A stretch of 64,000 nt of DNA, taken from Beta vulgaris subsp. vulgaris. Taxonomy: Eukaryota; Streptophyta; Magnoliopsida; Caryophyllales; Amaranthaceae. The notes under the pieces were generated by a model, which was given only the letters and a program-made list of their open reading frames with translations, did not search any database and had not been told where the DNA came from. Made by a program: the position numbers and the translations under genes. Location of the stretch: contig NC_079203.1 in NCBI RefSeq assembly GCF_026745355.1, positions 3,101,967 to 3,165,966 of the forward strand, given 5' to 3'. Shown in pieces: positions 35,040-47,466 of the stretch (within the stretch, counting starts at the first letter, position 1; each line of letters starts with the position of its first letter).

Positions 35040-36135
35040 GGTGCGTAACAGCTCACACAAAAAATATTGAAGAAATACATGAAGGTAGTGTGGAAACCAT
35101 ATCGGCGGAAAGACGCTGGCGCTAAAGGCCCTGAGAGCAGGATATTGGCCGACTATGCCGGCAGATGCACAAGCTTATGTAAAAAATGAGATAAATGCCA
35201 GGGTTTTATCCAAGTATCCATCAGCCGGCAAATCATTTGCAACCGATCCTGAATCAGATCCCTTTCGCTCTGTGGGGGATCAAGATCACAAGACCATTCA
35301 CGTCAGCATCCGAAGGAAGACAGTTCCTAATAGTAGGAATTGACTACTTCACGAAATGCATCGAAACAGAGCCGACTGTGAAGATCACGACCAATTAGGT
35401 GAGGAAGTTTATCTGGCATAACCTCATTATCAGGTTCAGAATCCCCATGGAGATAGTTATGGATCATGGCATACAATATGATTTTGGGCCGATTAAAAGC
35501 TTTCTGAGTCCCTATGGCATCAAGTTTGCATACTCATCAATATGTTATCCCCAGATTAATGGCCAAGCTCAGGTTGGTAATAAAAATATTCTGAATGCGC
35601 TCAAAAGAAGTTAGATGACTTGAAAGGCACATGGGACGACAGGGTCCTAACAATATTATGGTCCAACAGAACCACCAAGAAGGAAGCAATTGGGGAAATC
35701 CCTTTCAGGCTGGCATTTGGGGATGACGCTGTGGTACCGGTTGAAGTTGGATTGCCAAACTAGAGGACCCTGAACTTTGATCCCGAGCCAAATGATAAGC
35801 TGCACAAGAAAGATCTTGATCTAGTGCCGGAAGTCAGGCTCACTGTAGAACTCAGGTCGCCCGCTTACAAAGACCGGATAAGCAATGCTTACAACAAAAG
35901 AGTGCAAAGCCGAACAATAGAGAAAGGAGACTTAGTCCTAAGGCGCACAACAACTACAAGGAAGGCCCACGCTGAGGGCAAACTGACACAACCAATTGGG
36001 AGGGACCTTTCTTAGTGAAAGAACAAATAGTTCCAGGAATTTACCGGTTGGAAGATATGTTTGGCAAACTGCTGAAGAACTGTTGGCACGCCAGCGTACT
36101 TAAAATGTACGATTTTTTCAGCAGATACCCCTGAG
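35040..36135 (+). pseudogene. Gypsy integrase region
   Basis: A decayed zinc-binding part at 35,080-35,210 is followed by the catalytic core (FLIVGIDYFTKCIETEP, then IVMDHGIQYDFGPIKSF). A C-terminal part follows (KEAIGEIPFRLAFGDDAVVP, then KGDLVLRR). The usual DNG near the second acidic residue reads DHG. Stops and frameshifts are scattered through it. No chromodomain is seen, as expected for a Tat-type element. Confidence 0.78.
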
Positions 36136-36599
36136 ATTTTCAATACCGCAGGGGCACCTGGTGAATTTTTGAAAACACGAGGGTACAAGGTGAATATTGA
36201 GAAACCTTAAGGGTATCTGGTGAAATATTGATTGAGGCCACTCCTAGAGCGCTTCTTCTTTCCCTTACCAGCGGCAGACCCATCTACTTTTAGCCAACGT
36301 AGCTTACGGAAGAGGTTAAAGTTTCCGGGAATCTCTTAAACCTTACCGGCCAAGCATAGGCGATCAGATTTTGCCAGGATAATGGTTTTAACTGGGCAAG
36401 GCAGATGTCGAAGGCGTTCAAAAATAATAAAAGGGTCAAGAGGAAACCAGAGCTAAAAATCCAGTAGATGGGCATAAATGGCCACATGACCGGCATGAGA
36501 GTCGGTCAACAAGCTAACTTCCACAGCCGCCTTGCACCAGAAGTCGTGGGCCAGACATGTTTCGCACCACTTTCCATCTACCTCCTCAAAGGCAGGGTT

Positions 36600-37217
36600 T
36601 CCTTTCTCTATTATTGTAGGAAGGGACAGTGGATCTCGTCATCATCATCATCGTCTTCTAGGATCACTTTCGGTGGATCCTCCTCCTCATCACCCACCTC
36701 CAAGTCGGTGGAATCGCCACTTTCCATCATGGCACGCTCAACACTTAGGACATCATCAATATTGATGTCATCCTCCTCAGTAACCGCCTCCTCCTCACCG
36801 GCTTCGTTATAGACATATGCGCTTGCCGAGCCTTCCTTATCTATCGTTATTACCAGCCTCGAAGACGAAGCCTCAGCAGAGGGATGAGTTATGGTGACGT
36901 TGGCGACAGAGGGATGAGTTAACGGTTATGTTATCCCCACAAACCCTAACGACGGTTTAGGGAGAAGCATCTAAAATGGGGGATTTAGAGGTCGAAAATG
37001 CCGGTGAATGATCCCTAGATCTAGCCACTCTAACAGAGGTGCTACTGTCTTTACCGGACTTTGTTCTACACTCCTTAGCAATATCTATAGTTGGCGGATC
37101 CTCGCACCCCTTAGAAGATCCTAGACCAGCTGTAGAAGAGCTACCGGAGCAAAAGTCATTATAAGTTATAGAGGGGATACTTTCAGAGTTGTTTTGGGAA
37201 TCCGAGCTATCAGACAT
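36600..37217 (-). pseudogene. Antisense reading frame of the gypsy element
   Basis: The minus-strand frame at 36,957-37,217 starts MSDSSDSQNNSESIPSITYN and is Ser/Asp-rich. Further along the same strand, in another frame at about 36,830-36,630, an acidic stretch reads SGDSTDLEVGDEEEDPPKVI and then EDDDDDDE. Antisense ORFs between integrase and the 3' LTR are reported for Tat-type elements; their function is unknown. This copy is interrupted. Confidence 0.5.
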
Positions 37218-38034
37218 GCTTGAAATTATAAAGTGTTGGAGAGGGAATTATGTATCTACCTGGAAAAAGAAGTTCAGGTGAAATGCACGAACCACTTCAA
37301 AGGGAACAGAGCATTGCAGGCTGGCAAAACCGGCAAGAAATCTCCTCAAAATGGTCGCTCCTGAACCAAAAAGAGATGACAAACAATTTGAAACCACTTT
37401 CGAGAAGTTTGGATGTAAATCAGGAAAGATATGAGCGAAGGAAAAATTCGGAAACTGAGAGAACTTTCGCCTGAGTACGAGTTCAAGTTATAGAAATAAT
37501 GGGGGAAATGGGGGAAACTTTCTTTATGTTAGGCGATGAACGACTGAGATGGAAACAACCTCTCAACTGCCTTGACCAGACGATACCACGTGTCACCCCT
37601 GAAACCCCATCAATCAAACGGTTACCTGGGGGTTCTCAACGCATGACACAGATATCGAAATGTCTTTTCATCACCTGAATGCCTCCTATGTGTTCACACT
37701 TGCAGCGCTACGAAGATGCCGGCTCACACGGATTTAAAACCAGGCATGCCTGAAACAAGTCATACCTGGCTTGGGGTCTAGTTGTATGGGGGTATCTAAG
37801 TTCTATACCGGTCTACCTAAATCGCTATTGACCGTTATGGTCAACTTATGTGAGTTGATAACATTGACCTAGAATGAGTCAAACCTTGATACCGGCATCT
37901 ATATCATGTCGACTATATTGGTATGGCTTAACGGTGTTCTATGCTTGGGTCATTCTCAAATGGGTATGGGTCTGATCCAGTACTTGGTTAATGAGCCTAT
38001 GAGCCTAAAGATAAGTACTAAAAGAGGATAGAAT

Positions 38035-38272
38035 TGTATTAAACCAATACGAACAGTGTCCTACCTTGCTTGGGACACTGCCGACTCGTATAGCTACCTC
38101 ATGATTTGAGTCATAAGGTACGTTCAAATATATTAACAAACTCTACTTGAGATATACCGGTCATTACCCTTTACTGACTTAGAAATCGGAAGGATATTCC
38201 TCGGATCAACCCCCAAATTTAGTTTACGTGTTCTACCTTGTACGATAATTTACCCCAATAGTAATTATTACA
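38035..38272 (+). repeat. Gypsy 3' LTR
   Basis: It begins TGTATTAAACC and aligns with the 5' LTR apart from substitutions and a gap of about 29 bp near its end. A purine-rich AAAAGAGGATAGAA lies just before it, a plausible polypurine tract. Confidence 0.8.
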
Positions 38273-39205
38273 TACCAAAACATATATAATTCGCGAGACC
38301 CAAAATTCAAGCTATCCGAACAATATGCATGATTTACCATTTCCATGTCTTTCATATGAGTTAAAGAGCAAGGTTATGAAGCAAAGTGACAAGTAGGACC
38401 CACCGGTCACTAAGGTTTTTGCTCTTTTGTTTTTCGGCTAATGAGTGATATTAGGGGTTGCCTAGGAACCCTTTTGAATTGTATGGGACATATACATAAG
38501 CTTGAAGTACAAAAAGAGGAATATTCAAATTGGGGAGCACCACAATATCAAAAGAGATGTGACCCATATTTAGTTTTATATATTGAGATAAGAATATATA
38601 AAGAGTAGGGTCAGATTTAGTTTTCTAGAGAAATTTTTATTCTCTGAATATTCATTTTGTCTAGCCTTAAGTTTGTATCTTTAATTTTTCTTTCTTATCC
38701 AATATAATCCTCCATGAGGAAGCAAACTCTTAAGCCACTTAACTTGCGAGTGTATCTTTTCTTTTTAGTCTTTGAATCTTGGAGTCCATCATCGAGTTCC
38801 TTTCTATTATACATAAAGAGTCAAGGATCCAAACTCACTTGACTAGGTAGTTAAATTGATTGTGACTAGAGAAATTATTATTATTTTTATCTAATTTAAT
38901 TCCAATTACATATCTTTCTCGACTATATAATATTGAAATTTTTTAAATCTTGCGTGAGATAATGTTAGCAAAAGTACCTCTAATACATATTGACATGTGT
39001 TAGTTTAGCTGATAATGTTTCGGAGGTGGTACTTATGCTCGATGATCAAATTATATCAGCATCCTCAGACACAGTCATATGTGATATGAAGTATCCTCCA
39101 AAATCTGCGCATTCTTTCGTGTACTATCCCCTACACGCTCAAGACCTCAGGAATCATTCTTAAGAACTCCAAAAGCTCCAACCTCAATTGTCTAAATTTG
39201 TCTCA
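38273..39205. other. No gene recognised
   Basis: AT-rich. The part 38,600-38,830 has a leader-like look (TTCTCTGAATATTC, TCCAATATAATCCTCC) but no coding frame. Confidence 0.5.
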
Positions 39206-39207
39206 TA

Positions 39208-39466
39208 CTCCCTCCGCCCCATAATATAGTGCTTGTTTCTTTTTTACATGGTCTTCAAGACGTAACTTTGACCTTTAATATCTTCAATTTTGTATTGATA
39301 AAAAAATATAAAAAGTTGATATTATGAAACTAGACATTGAGACGAATCTAACAAAATCCCACATGAATATGTTTTTTTATATATATAAATGAGAATATTC
39401 GGTCAAAGATTTTAAAGTTTGACCCACCAAAAATGAAATAGGCACTATATTATGGGACGGAGGGAG
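39208..39466. mobile_element. Stowaway-like MITE, TA target duplication
   Basis: Ends CTCCCTCCGCCCCATAATAT and ATATTATGGGACGGAGGGAG differ at one base. TA flanks both (39,206-39,207 and 39,467-39,468). Length is 259 bp. The core includes CATTGAGACGAATCTAAC. Confidence 0.88.
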
Positions 39467-40032
39467 TAGTACTTAATCACATCAAATTTTTTGCTAAAAT
39501 TAAATCTTTAAAGAAAATAGTAGAATCTAGACTTGGAATTAACTATGCAAAAACAAATGCTCATAATCCTCAAATCTTCTATGTGCTCCTTGGAGTACCT
39601 GGGATTAGGGATTTTCTCTCAATTATTTGCAAATTTTAGGTTTTGCTTATTTGAGTAAAATATATATGCAATAAATGTGTAATATAATGTACGTATTTTT
39701 ACATGTAAACAAGACTAGGGAACTACTCTTTCCTTGCTCTATGACTATTAGCAAGATAGTGAGCTTTTGAAACCTCTGTCCTTGAACCTTAACACAACTT
39801 AAGAACTCTAATTGAGCTGCTAAAAGTTTGACCTCAGAGATTTAACTGGTTTGATTTATTTTTTTTTGCTTCATTTATGCTACCGAGAGTATCAATAACC
39901 TGATTAACTTATTTGCAATCTGATGTGTTTGCTAAGGCCTTGGAGAAGTTAATGTTTTCTTTGATGCCCTTTAGAATGGCATAAGCTTTTGTTTGAACTG
40001 GAAAAATAACAAATATTCTGGATGAACTACAA

Positions 40033-40266
40033 TTAATATTTGTTAAGGAAAGATATGTATTTGTTAAGGCCTTCGTTCACCCATGCCGTTGCTGCGCTCC
40101 ACTCCGATTTTTGAAAAATATTTCCATCACTTTCAACCAGTTCCCCTTCTGATTCTTCCCCTTGTGCAATAAGTTCAAGAAGTTTCATACCCAATCTGGA
40201 AGGGGAATGCAATTTCCATGAATAGGACGTATCCAATCTTGCACCAAAATATGTACTTGAGAGCAC
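40033..40266 (-). pseudogene. Unrecognised gene fragment
   Basis: The frame WKLHSPSRLGMKLLELIAQG followed by EESEGELVESDGNIFQKSEW has ordinary protein composition, unlike the AT-rich noise around it. I do not recognise the family. No start, splice sites or neighbouring exons are evident, so it is probably a relic exon or captured fragment. Confidence 0.35.
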
Positions 40267-40329
40267 CTAGTTCTAGGTGATCCTAGATCACCTATAAATT
40301 TGTGCATAATCTTAGTTAAAATGCATCGT

Positions 40330-41285
40330 AAATAGCGCTTTAAGTAAGGGTGTTAAAAACAGACCAGATGTATGGGTACACTCGTATCCGGTCCACATCC
40401 AATCTATTATGATCCGACATAATTTTAGGGTTTCCCAACTAATACATTCCGATCTAGAATCAACCTATATACTCAAGCATATTAGAACCCAACCTAATCT
40501 TTTACCAACCCAAACTTAATATGAAATCAGTTAGATCTAACTACAATTAGATCCGAACACGAAAATCCAAACCCAATTAACATCTAACATAAAGTCAACA
40601 CGAACCCAAGTAAACCCAAAAAAACCCATTTAGACCCAACCCATTGTGACCCAACCCATTACCAACCCGACATTATTAATCAAATATGTGTTGCTCATCA
40701 TAATCTTTAGTTCATGTTTCTATATATACTTCTATATAAGATAGTAAAAAGTTGTTATTAATAAAATTTGTGGACATATTGGATAATATAAATATAGTTA
40801 ACATTGATCAAGTTTATTAACTTGTTCATTTATGTATTTCTCGCGTTGTCGTGCACACAAATAAGCATGTAGCGATCCGAACTTCGATTGATATTGATAA
40901 TGACTAGAAACGAACAGACTCAGACATATAATGGCCGAATCACTCCAACTCCACCCAAATCTGACTTGAGCTGGCTCAAGTCCTTTCGAATAGGACCTGA
41001 GCCGATCCAAGTCCATACGAATCCAACTTGATCCGCACAAACCCATTGTATTTAGAACCCAATTTATGCATATCCAAAACCGATTTGAGCCAAGCCGAAA
41101 TGGTCCCACTCATACTAAACCTGCACCCGAGTATACGTTGGTCGGACTTGATCCAACCTAAGTGGCTCCGACCCAACCCACACTTAGTCCGAGAAAAGAT
41201 TTGATCCGGTACGATCTGACCTAAACACATCCGACCCAACTCAGACTAAACTAGAACCACCTAATAACCCAGATTGACACCCCTA
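40330..41285. repeat. Degenerate repeat region (GACCCAACCCA and CCGA-rich)
   Basis: Short imperfect repeats such as GACCCAACCCAT and GATCCGACCCAACC occur throughout. Overlapping minus-strand frames here are by-products of the repeats. This may be a non-autonomous DNA element with diverged internal repeats, like the one at 52,449. Confidence 0.5.
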
Positions 41286-41940
41286 CTATAAGAATTTAGT
41301 ATTAGACCAAAAATTGAAGTATGGAAAAACATGGAATTTCAGGTTATCAACAAAATTAAAAGTTTAATTATTCTTTAGATAAAAGTATAGAATTTTCCTT
41401 ATTTATATAAATTATATATGATTTGCTTCATGAGTAGCTCAACTAATTGTACACTGTGATCAAGAGGATTATACATTTGGTAACTTGTGAGCATCATACT
41501 TGGTCACGTGCCATCACGGGACACAAAACACTGGCTTGTTAAAAGCCATGCAAGAATTGCGTTGGTAGAGGCGAACTTTTGAATAGAGGATAGTGTACAT
41601 AGTATATCGTCTCGTCCCAAAAAGAAAAAGGCATAGTAGATTGCAATGAAACATACGAGCTGTTAGACTGTAGTGTATGAGAAGAAGCTAAGGGGCAATT
41701 GTGTAACATTTTGTCTACAATAGTGTCCTTTTTTCCCCTTCCTTTTTTCCCTATCAATAAGCTTTATCAGAATTCAATTATCATTTCCCATCTTTGGAAT
41801 CTTAACTCAATGCAATAATAATAGTGATATCCCTACTTTAATTATAAATTCAGTACTTCTACTTATATATAATAGAATATTAATAATAAAAATAAATGTT
41901 ATTGTTAATGTTCTTAATTCTAAACATTAGAGTTTTATCT
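41286..41940. other. No gene recognised; contains a block repeated at 42,575
   Basis: AAGCTTTATCAGAATTCAA and TCATTTCCCAT (41,759-41,792) recur at 42,577-42,606. Otherwise AT-rich and non-coding. Confidence 0.5.
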
Positions 41941-41955
41941 TAGTAGGGTTAATGT

Positions 41956-42117
<162 letters not shown>

Positions 42118-42626
42118 CTTCTACTATTTTTGTTGTTATTGGAGTATTATCCAAGGTAATACTACAAAATCTAAATAAAAGAACATATGCTAATAATCAT
42201 ACTATTAAACATAGATTAGAAACACATTTGATTTGATTTAAAATTATTTTTTTAAACCTACATTATGTCAATTTTAATTGCATATGTGTAGATACTTTTA
42301 GAAAAACTTCAAGTATTTCAGTTATCTTTGCCTTTTTACGGTTTCACTTAATCATTAATATTCTCAATTATATATAAATAAAAATTATAAATTTTTATTA
42401 CATCACAACTACGTTTAATGTGATCATTTCATAGTTCAAGAATGCCAGCTCAAAAAAAATTGAAAAAGAACATTCTTTTCCCCATCTATCTGTCTCTAAC
42501 ATTCTCTTCTTCTAACTGCCCTAAATCTTCTCGAAAATCAAGGCTCTTATGTGTTCCTTTTCCCTTATCATATAAGCTTTATCAGAATTCAAAAATCATT
42601 TCCCATATTAGGAATCTAATCTTTTA

Positions 42627-42972
42627 CGGCCCGTTTGGTAGTTGGTAATAAATGGTGGTAATGGGAATGAATTTGTGTGTAAATTTGTGAAAAATATCAT
42701 TGTCCATTACCATGGTAATGCTAATTTATCCTAAAATGTCCACTTTCCTTCTTGAATTTTCATTCCCATCCAATACCACCTTGTAGGGTGGTAATGAGTG
42801 GTAATGAAAATTGCTTATCCTTGGAGACAAAAACACAAGTTTAGGGGTGAGATTGCTTGCCCATGGAGAAAAAATGCCTCCACATGGAGATTTTAAGGGT
42901 GCTTCCCTAATAAAATTACACTTAAAATTCATTCCCATTACCGCAATTTATTAACGACTACCAAACGGGCCG
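42627..42972. mobile_element. Tourist-like MITE, TTA target duplication
   Basis: Ends CGGCCCGTTTGGTAGTTG and CGACTACCAAACGGGCCG are inverse with one mismatch. TTA flanks both (42,624-42,626 and 42,973-42,975). Length is 346 bp and non-coding. Confidence 0.85.
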
Positions 42973-42975
42973 TTA

Positions 42976-43930
42976 GTAACATAGAAGTATATGTATACTC
43001 TTACACTTTTATTACGTTGGTATAAATTAAAATATTCTCACTTACCCCATTCCGTTACCCAAAAAGAAAATAAAAAATTACTTTCCTTCTTTAATTAGTT
43101 TCAACAAATCATAATTTCATGAGATGAGCCATATTAAGTTATAGAGTATATTGTTTTAGCAAAAATCTAGATGTGCTCGGACTTCGGAGTGGGAGATAGC
43201 TAGGGATATGTAGTGCTTCAAGTTTATTTCATCAAGCAAAGAGCGTGAGGCATAGTCGACATGGGAGAATGATAAACATATATATTGATATACAAGGCTG
43301 ACAATAAAAAGTTAAAAGAAGAAACATTAAGTAATAACTAAACATTAATAATATCAACTAATGTGTAAATTGTTATGAATCTCTAAAGTAATGCAATTCG
43401 AGGAAATAGTTACTCTCTCGATTTCTTTTTTAGAATAATCTGTCTAGTTGGAATATTTTTAGGTACAAAGAAATGTCATTCTAGTAACGTACATCAAAAG
43501 GAAATATAGGAATAATACTATTTATTGTTAATATTAAGACCCATACAAATATTAGTGGTGGGAGAAAGTATAGAAAGGACGTTATCAATAATAACTTGTT
43601 TCTGAATAAAATAAAACAAATTGAAAAGAAATGTTGAATAATACATATGTTAGGTATTTCGTAGTTTGACGTATTTAAATATTTTCTCACTTTTTATACC
43701 ATTATATATATATGCAGACATGCAGTTTTATATTATTGGTTCATATTATTAGCTTTAAACAGATTTTTTATTTGAAATAAAAAAAATAAAACACAAAATA
43801 ATTAACATCAACAAATAAAATTTAGTGACACAAGTAATAAAACAAATAGGTGGGACAAATATTTTTTATTTTTCCATTTATAACTATTGCTCTAATTATT
43901 TTAATAATTTTACTAGTTTGGAAACTTTTG
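42976..43930. other. No gene recognised
   Basis: AT-rich upstream region of the zinc-finger gene, with no coding frame or named element seen. Confidence 0.5.
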
Positions 43931-43934
43931 ATGT

Positions 43935-44064
43935 GATGATTCCCTTGTTCAAGGAAGCCAGCTCAAGAATATGAAAAAGAACATTCTTTCTCCTCTTTCT
44001 CTCTCTTCTATTCAGCTGCCTCAAATCTTCTCGAAAATCGAGGAATTTCTGCATGTTATATAAA
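43935..44064 (+). promoter_or_regulatory. Core promoter of the RanBP2-type zinc-finger gene
   Basis: A TATATAAA box lies at 44,057-44,064, and a CA/CT-rich leader begins about 30 bp downstream. The upstream block with GAAAAAGAACATTCTTT and CAAATCTTCTCGAAAATCGA is repeated at about 42,434-42,545. AGAACATTCT resembles a palindromic heat-shock-type element, but this is only a resemblance. Confidence 0.6.
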
Positions 44065-44089
44065 CCATGCTTACCTCTTCACAAACCAA

Positions 44090-44994
44090 ACTCATTCATT
44101 TTCCTTTCTTTTAAAAACCCAACTTCTTTCACCATTTTCTTAGCCAAACTACGACGTATCTCCTAACTCTCCAAGGTAAACTTTTATTTTTATTCTCTTA
44201 TTTTTCTTTTATATTTTCCTCTCAACCCATTAATTTTATGTGTGCTAAGTTAGTGGATGCATGAACACAAGTTGGTGTTTTTTTTTTGTTGTTGATCCAA
44301 GTTGTTGGTTTTATTATATTTCTTTTGCTGCAAAATTTTGTCATATTCTAAAAATTGTTAAGGGAAAAATATTCTTCTTTTGTACCATAAAACAAGGGAT
44401 GGTCTTTAAGTTACGGGGCATTGCAATATTCTTGCATGGTGGATTAGTGGTTTCTTTAGAAGCTAGCTCTTATGACAAGAGTGGAGTACTTACATGATTT
44501 TCCACTATTATTTGGAAAACAAAAAGAAGAAAAAGATAAAGAAAACAAAAAAACTCGGGAAAATTCTTTTTATAATTACTGTTTTTGTATGCTTGTTTTG
44601 TCCTAACATTTCCTAACATTTTCCACTATCAAAGAGTTCAAGATAAAGACATATGGGATAATATAATAATCTTCTTTTCCCCTTGGATTAGGGATAATAC
44701 CTGATAATTTTGGAGACAATAAAGAAGATCTTTTGTTTATAAATATTGGCTTGTTAGACTATAGTAGTGTTACATAAAAGTCATTTTTAAAATCGAAACT
44801 CGTTTACATCGTTACTTAGTTAGTTACTTATTAGTTTACGAAACACTATATAGAGTGATTTTGACAAGATATATTCTATATACATATGTTATGTTAATTT
44901 TACGAGAGGGAGAAAATAATAAGAGTTTATATAATATTGACGTGTGTTCGTTTCCTTGAACAGGAGATAGTACTAACTACTAGTAGGGAAAAAT
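44090..44994 (+). other. 5'UTR with a 788-bp intron (44,176-44,963)
   Basis: The leader ends CTCTCCAAG, followed by GTAAAC. The intron ends CTTGAACAG before GAGATAGTACTAAC and the start codon. Both sites fit plant splice consensus. A small frame inside the intron (44,261-44,497) is noise. Long 5'UTR introns in plants often raise expression; that is inference here. Confidence 0.6.
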
Positions 44995-45769
44995 ATGAGT
45001 AGGCCAGGTGATTGGAATTGTAGGTCATGCAGCCACTTGAACTTCCAGAGGAGGGACTCCTGCCAGCGCTGTGGGGACATACGTCCTGACGGCCGAGGCG
45101 GCGGAGGTGGAGGAGGAGACTTTGGCAGTAGCTTTGGAGGGAGGTCAGGTGGGTCCCCCTTTGGTGGGGGTTTTGCAGGGCCCGATGTTAGGCCCGGTGA
45201 TTGGTATTGTAGCATTGGCAACTGTGGGGCCCACAACTTTGCCAGCAGGTCTAGCTGCTTCAAGTGTGGGGCCTACAAAGAGGAAGCTGGCTGTGGTGAT
45301 AGCATGGGCCGTTCACGTGGAGGATTTTCCTTTGGTGGCATTGGCGGTGGCGGTAGCGGTGCCGCTACCGGCCGCTCCGGCTGGAAATCCGGTGACTGGA
45401 TTTGCACTAGGTAATGCAAGTCCTAGAACCCCATCCCTCTTTCAAATTCTACTAATATTTGTGCATATGCAATGCATGGTGTGATATGTTGTGTCCTTTA
45501 CATTTTCGATGTTTTATCATCTATAAAAAAAATACAGAGGGAGTATTACTGATACTAATTCTAAAGCTTAATAATAAGCTATGATAAGCATTGCATATTG
45601 AATGTATAAGTTCATTATGATCGTAAAATGATACTATATGTTAATTTAACTTATATTATACATAATATTATGTTATAGGTCGGGTTGCAACGAGCATAAC
45701 TTCGCTAGTAGGACTGAGTGCTTCAGATGCAGGGAACCAAGGGACTCCGGTAGCAACTCGGCTTATTAA
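44995..45769 (+). CDS. RanBP2-type zinc-finger protein, three fingers (join 44,995-45,410 and 45,679-45,769)
   Basis: The spliced product has 168 residues. Exon 1 gives fingers 1 and 2 and half of finger 3; exon 2 completes it. Each finger shows the W-x-C pattern: W7, C9, C12, N16, C23, C26; W70, C72, C77, N81, C88, C91; and W135, C137, C142, N146, C153, C156. Gly/Arg-rich linkers join them. The intron (45,411-45,678) splits an Arg codon (AG|G) between GTAATG and TTATAG. Length and finger layout match small plant RanBP2/NZF-type proteins. Related fingers, as in human ZRANB2, bind single-stranded RNA, so an RNA-binding role is likely. The start ATG is the first after the leader. This is the only host gene I can support here. 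Confidence 0.9.
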
Positions 45770-46815
45770 TCTCATCAATTCTCAAGTTGCCAAAATTTCG
45801 TGTAGGTACTTCTATTTCAATTGTGTATGTAATACTGATACCATTTACACATTGAACAAACATAAGAGAGCTGGAATTTTTATTTCGGAACCACTTTTAT
45901 TTATTTATCTAGCTACCAATTTTTGAGCGGCAGCTAAAATAATTAATTTTGGAAGTGAATGTGCGTATATGATAATATCTCATATTGAATTCATTTTGTC
46001 CTTTTAGGTAATGCAATGCTAAAGGATGTACCATGCTGAACGAGGAATATCAAGTTAAACATAAGAGAGCTGAATTGAATCTTTGAAATTTTAATTTTCC
46101 ACTAGATTTCCCCCTTTTCAATTTCATTATTAGGTGATATTTCAGATAATTCATGCTAAAAGCTAGAGATTTTAGAGAAGTACGTACTTCATGAGTTTAT
46201 TATTAATTTTGTTACTTTTTGATGAGTTAGTATCGAATATCGATAATCAATTTAGCTAGTTATTTTGGTGGTCAAAGCTCATGCAAGTCACTTTAATTTG
46301 TCTCTTTTTCTTTTTCTTGATTTTCTTTTTTGATTTTTGTTTTTATTTGGTGAGAGGATCTCTCAGCCTTCATCTCTTTATGTAGTAGTTGATGTTCTAC
46401 GATGCAATGAGAATTTTAATATTTAGTAATATTTACAAACTTGTCTTTTTTTTTTTTTTTTTGAATCTTCTATTATCGTAAATGTTGTTTTAATTATTTA
46501 GCATCAATTTCAAAGATGTATGATGTATCCCTCAATTCTCACAAGAATTCTTTTGCTTTTGCTTTATGGGAGTAAGCTTTGAATCATGACTTTAACAATC
46601 TACCCTGAACATCTCTGCAAAGCTGTTTAAAGCATATTTATGGACCACAATTGCCTCTTTTCTTTTCATGCAATGCATGTTATCTTTCAATTAGTAGGAA
46701 CAACATTTTACGTAACTAGCTAAGGATAACGTACAATTGTAACGTGACATTCATTAATCAACTCAGATCCCTCAGGCCTCAAGAAGAGGCTTGAATTTAG
46801 CTTAGATCCCAGCTA
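45770..46815 (+). other. 3' flank of the zinc-finger gene; end of transcript not resolved
   Basis: AT-rich sequence with no further coding frame. A GTAGGTACTT / CTTTTAGGTAATGC pair (45,800 and 46,005) could mark an intron in the 3'UTR, but this is weak. Confidence 0.35.
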
Positions 46816-47400
46816 ACTCTACGGTATGGATATCAATGGCAATAGATTAGGTATGAGACGGATTCACTAGACGTAGAGCTTTTTTTAAAGTGGATTCAGA
46901 CTCGCCTCAAATCCGATGAGTCTAAAAAAAATTCAAACCCTCCATAACGATTAATCAAATTAACGTATATAACTAAGTTAACACTCAACACAAACTTTTT
47001 TTTTTCAACACATAAACTAACTATTTAACAAATAATGAAGCAATAAATACTAACTATATATAAAAAAAAAAATCATATCTTACTTGCCCGAAAAAAATTT
47101 AATGAAAATATTAAAAATGCATCATATTAAAGATGTCTACATCAATTTCATATAGCTTTTTACACTTGAGAGTAAAGACTTAAGGTCATCTATTTTTCTC
47201 TTCGGAATTATTTTTTATAAATGGATTCATGTATCAGATATGAAATCATCAGAACCAAACCTAACCCATTATATTTTTAACCCAGATTCGATTCAGATCT
47301 GTTTGGTCTAATAATCAAGACCCAAATCCTTAAAAATGAATTAAGTCCAACAGGATATGGGTGAGGATCCAGACGACCCACTGACATAGCTAGATGAGGG
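46816..47400. repeat. Degenerate repeat region with GGATTCA/GACCCA-type motifs
   Basis: Imperfect short repeats (GATTCAGA, AACCCA, GGATTCA) resemble those at 40,330-41,285 and 52,449-53,241. No coding content and no clear ends were found. Confidence 0.35.
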
Positions 47401-47466
47401 AGGTAGTACATACTGTACTACATTCTTCTATTATTAGTATGTGGGTTTACGATGAGTAAAATAGTA

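Larger units (their letters stand above)
30460..38272 (+). mobile_element. Ty3/gypsy retrotransposon, Tat-like, old and inactive
   Basis: Two LTRs in direct orientation enclose gag, protease, RT, RNase H and integrase in gypsy order. A reading frame in the opposite direction lies between integrase and the 3' LTR. That layout is known for the Tat branch. The LTRs differ at about 38 of roughly 238 aligned positions, plus a roughly 29-bp gap, so the insertion is old. Stops and frameshifts are frequent. A target duplication was not found. Confidence 0.85.

Noticed and set aside
36468..36812. Plus-strand Ser-rich frames near the gypsy 3' part
   Set aside because: They are the opposite strand of the acidic antisense ORF.
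30455..38277. A target duplication for the gypsy element
   Set aside because: AAAAT before the 5' LTR and TACCA after the 3' LTR do not match, so none is claimed.
45071..45484. A 137-codon frame overlapping the zinc-finger gene
   Set aside because: It is a shifted reading of the same exon and runs through the intron donor; it has no Cys pattern of its own.
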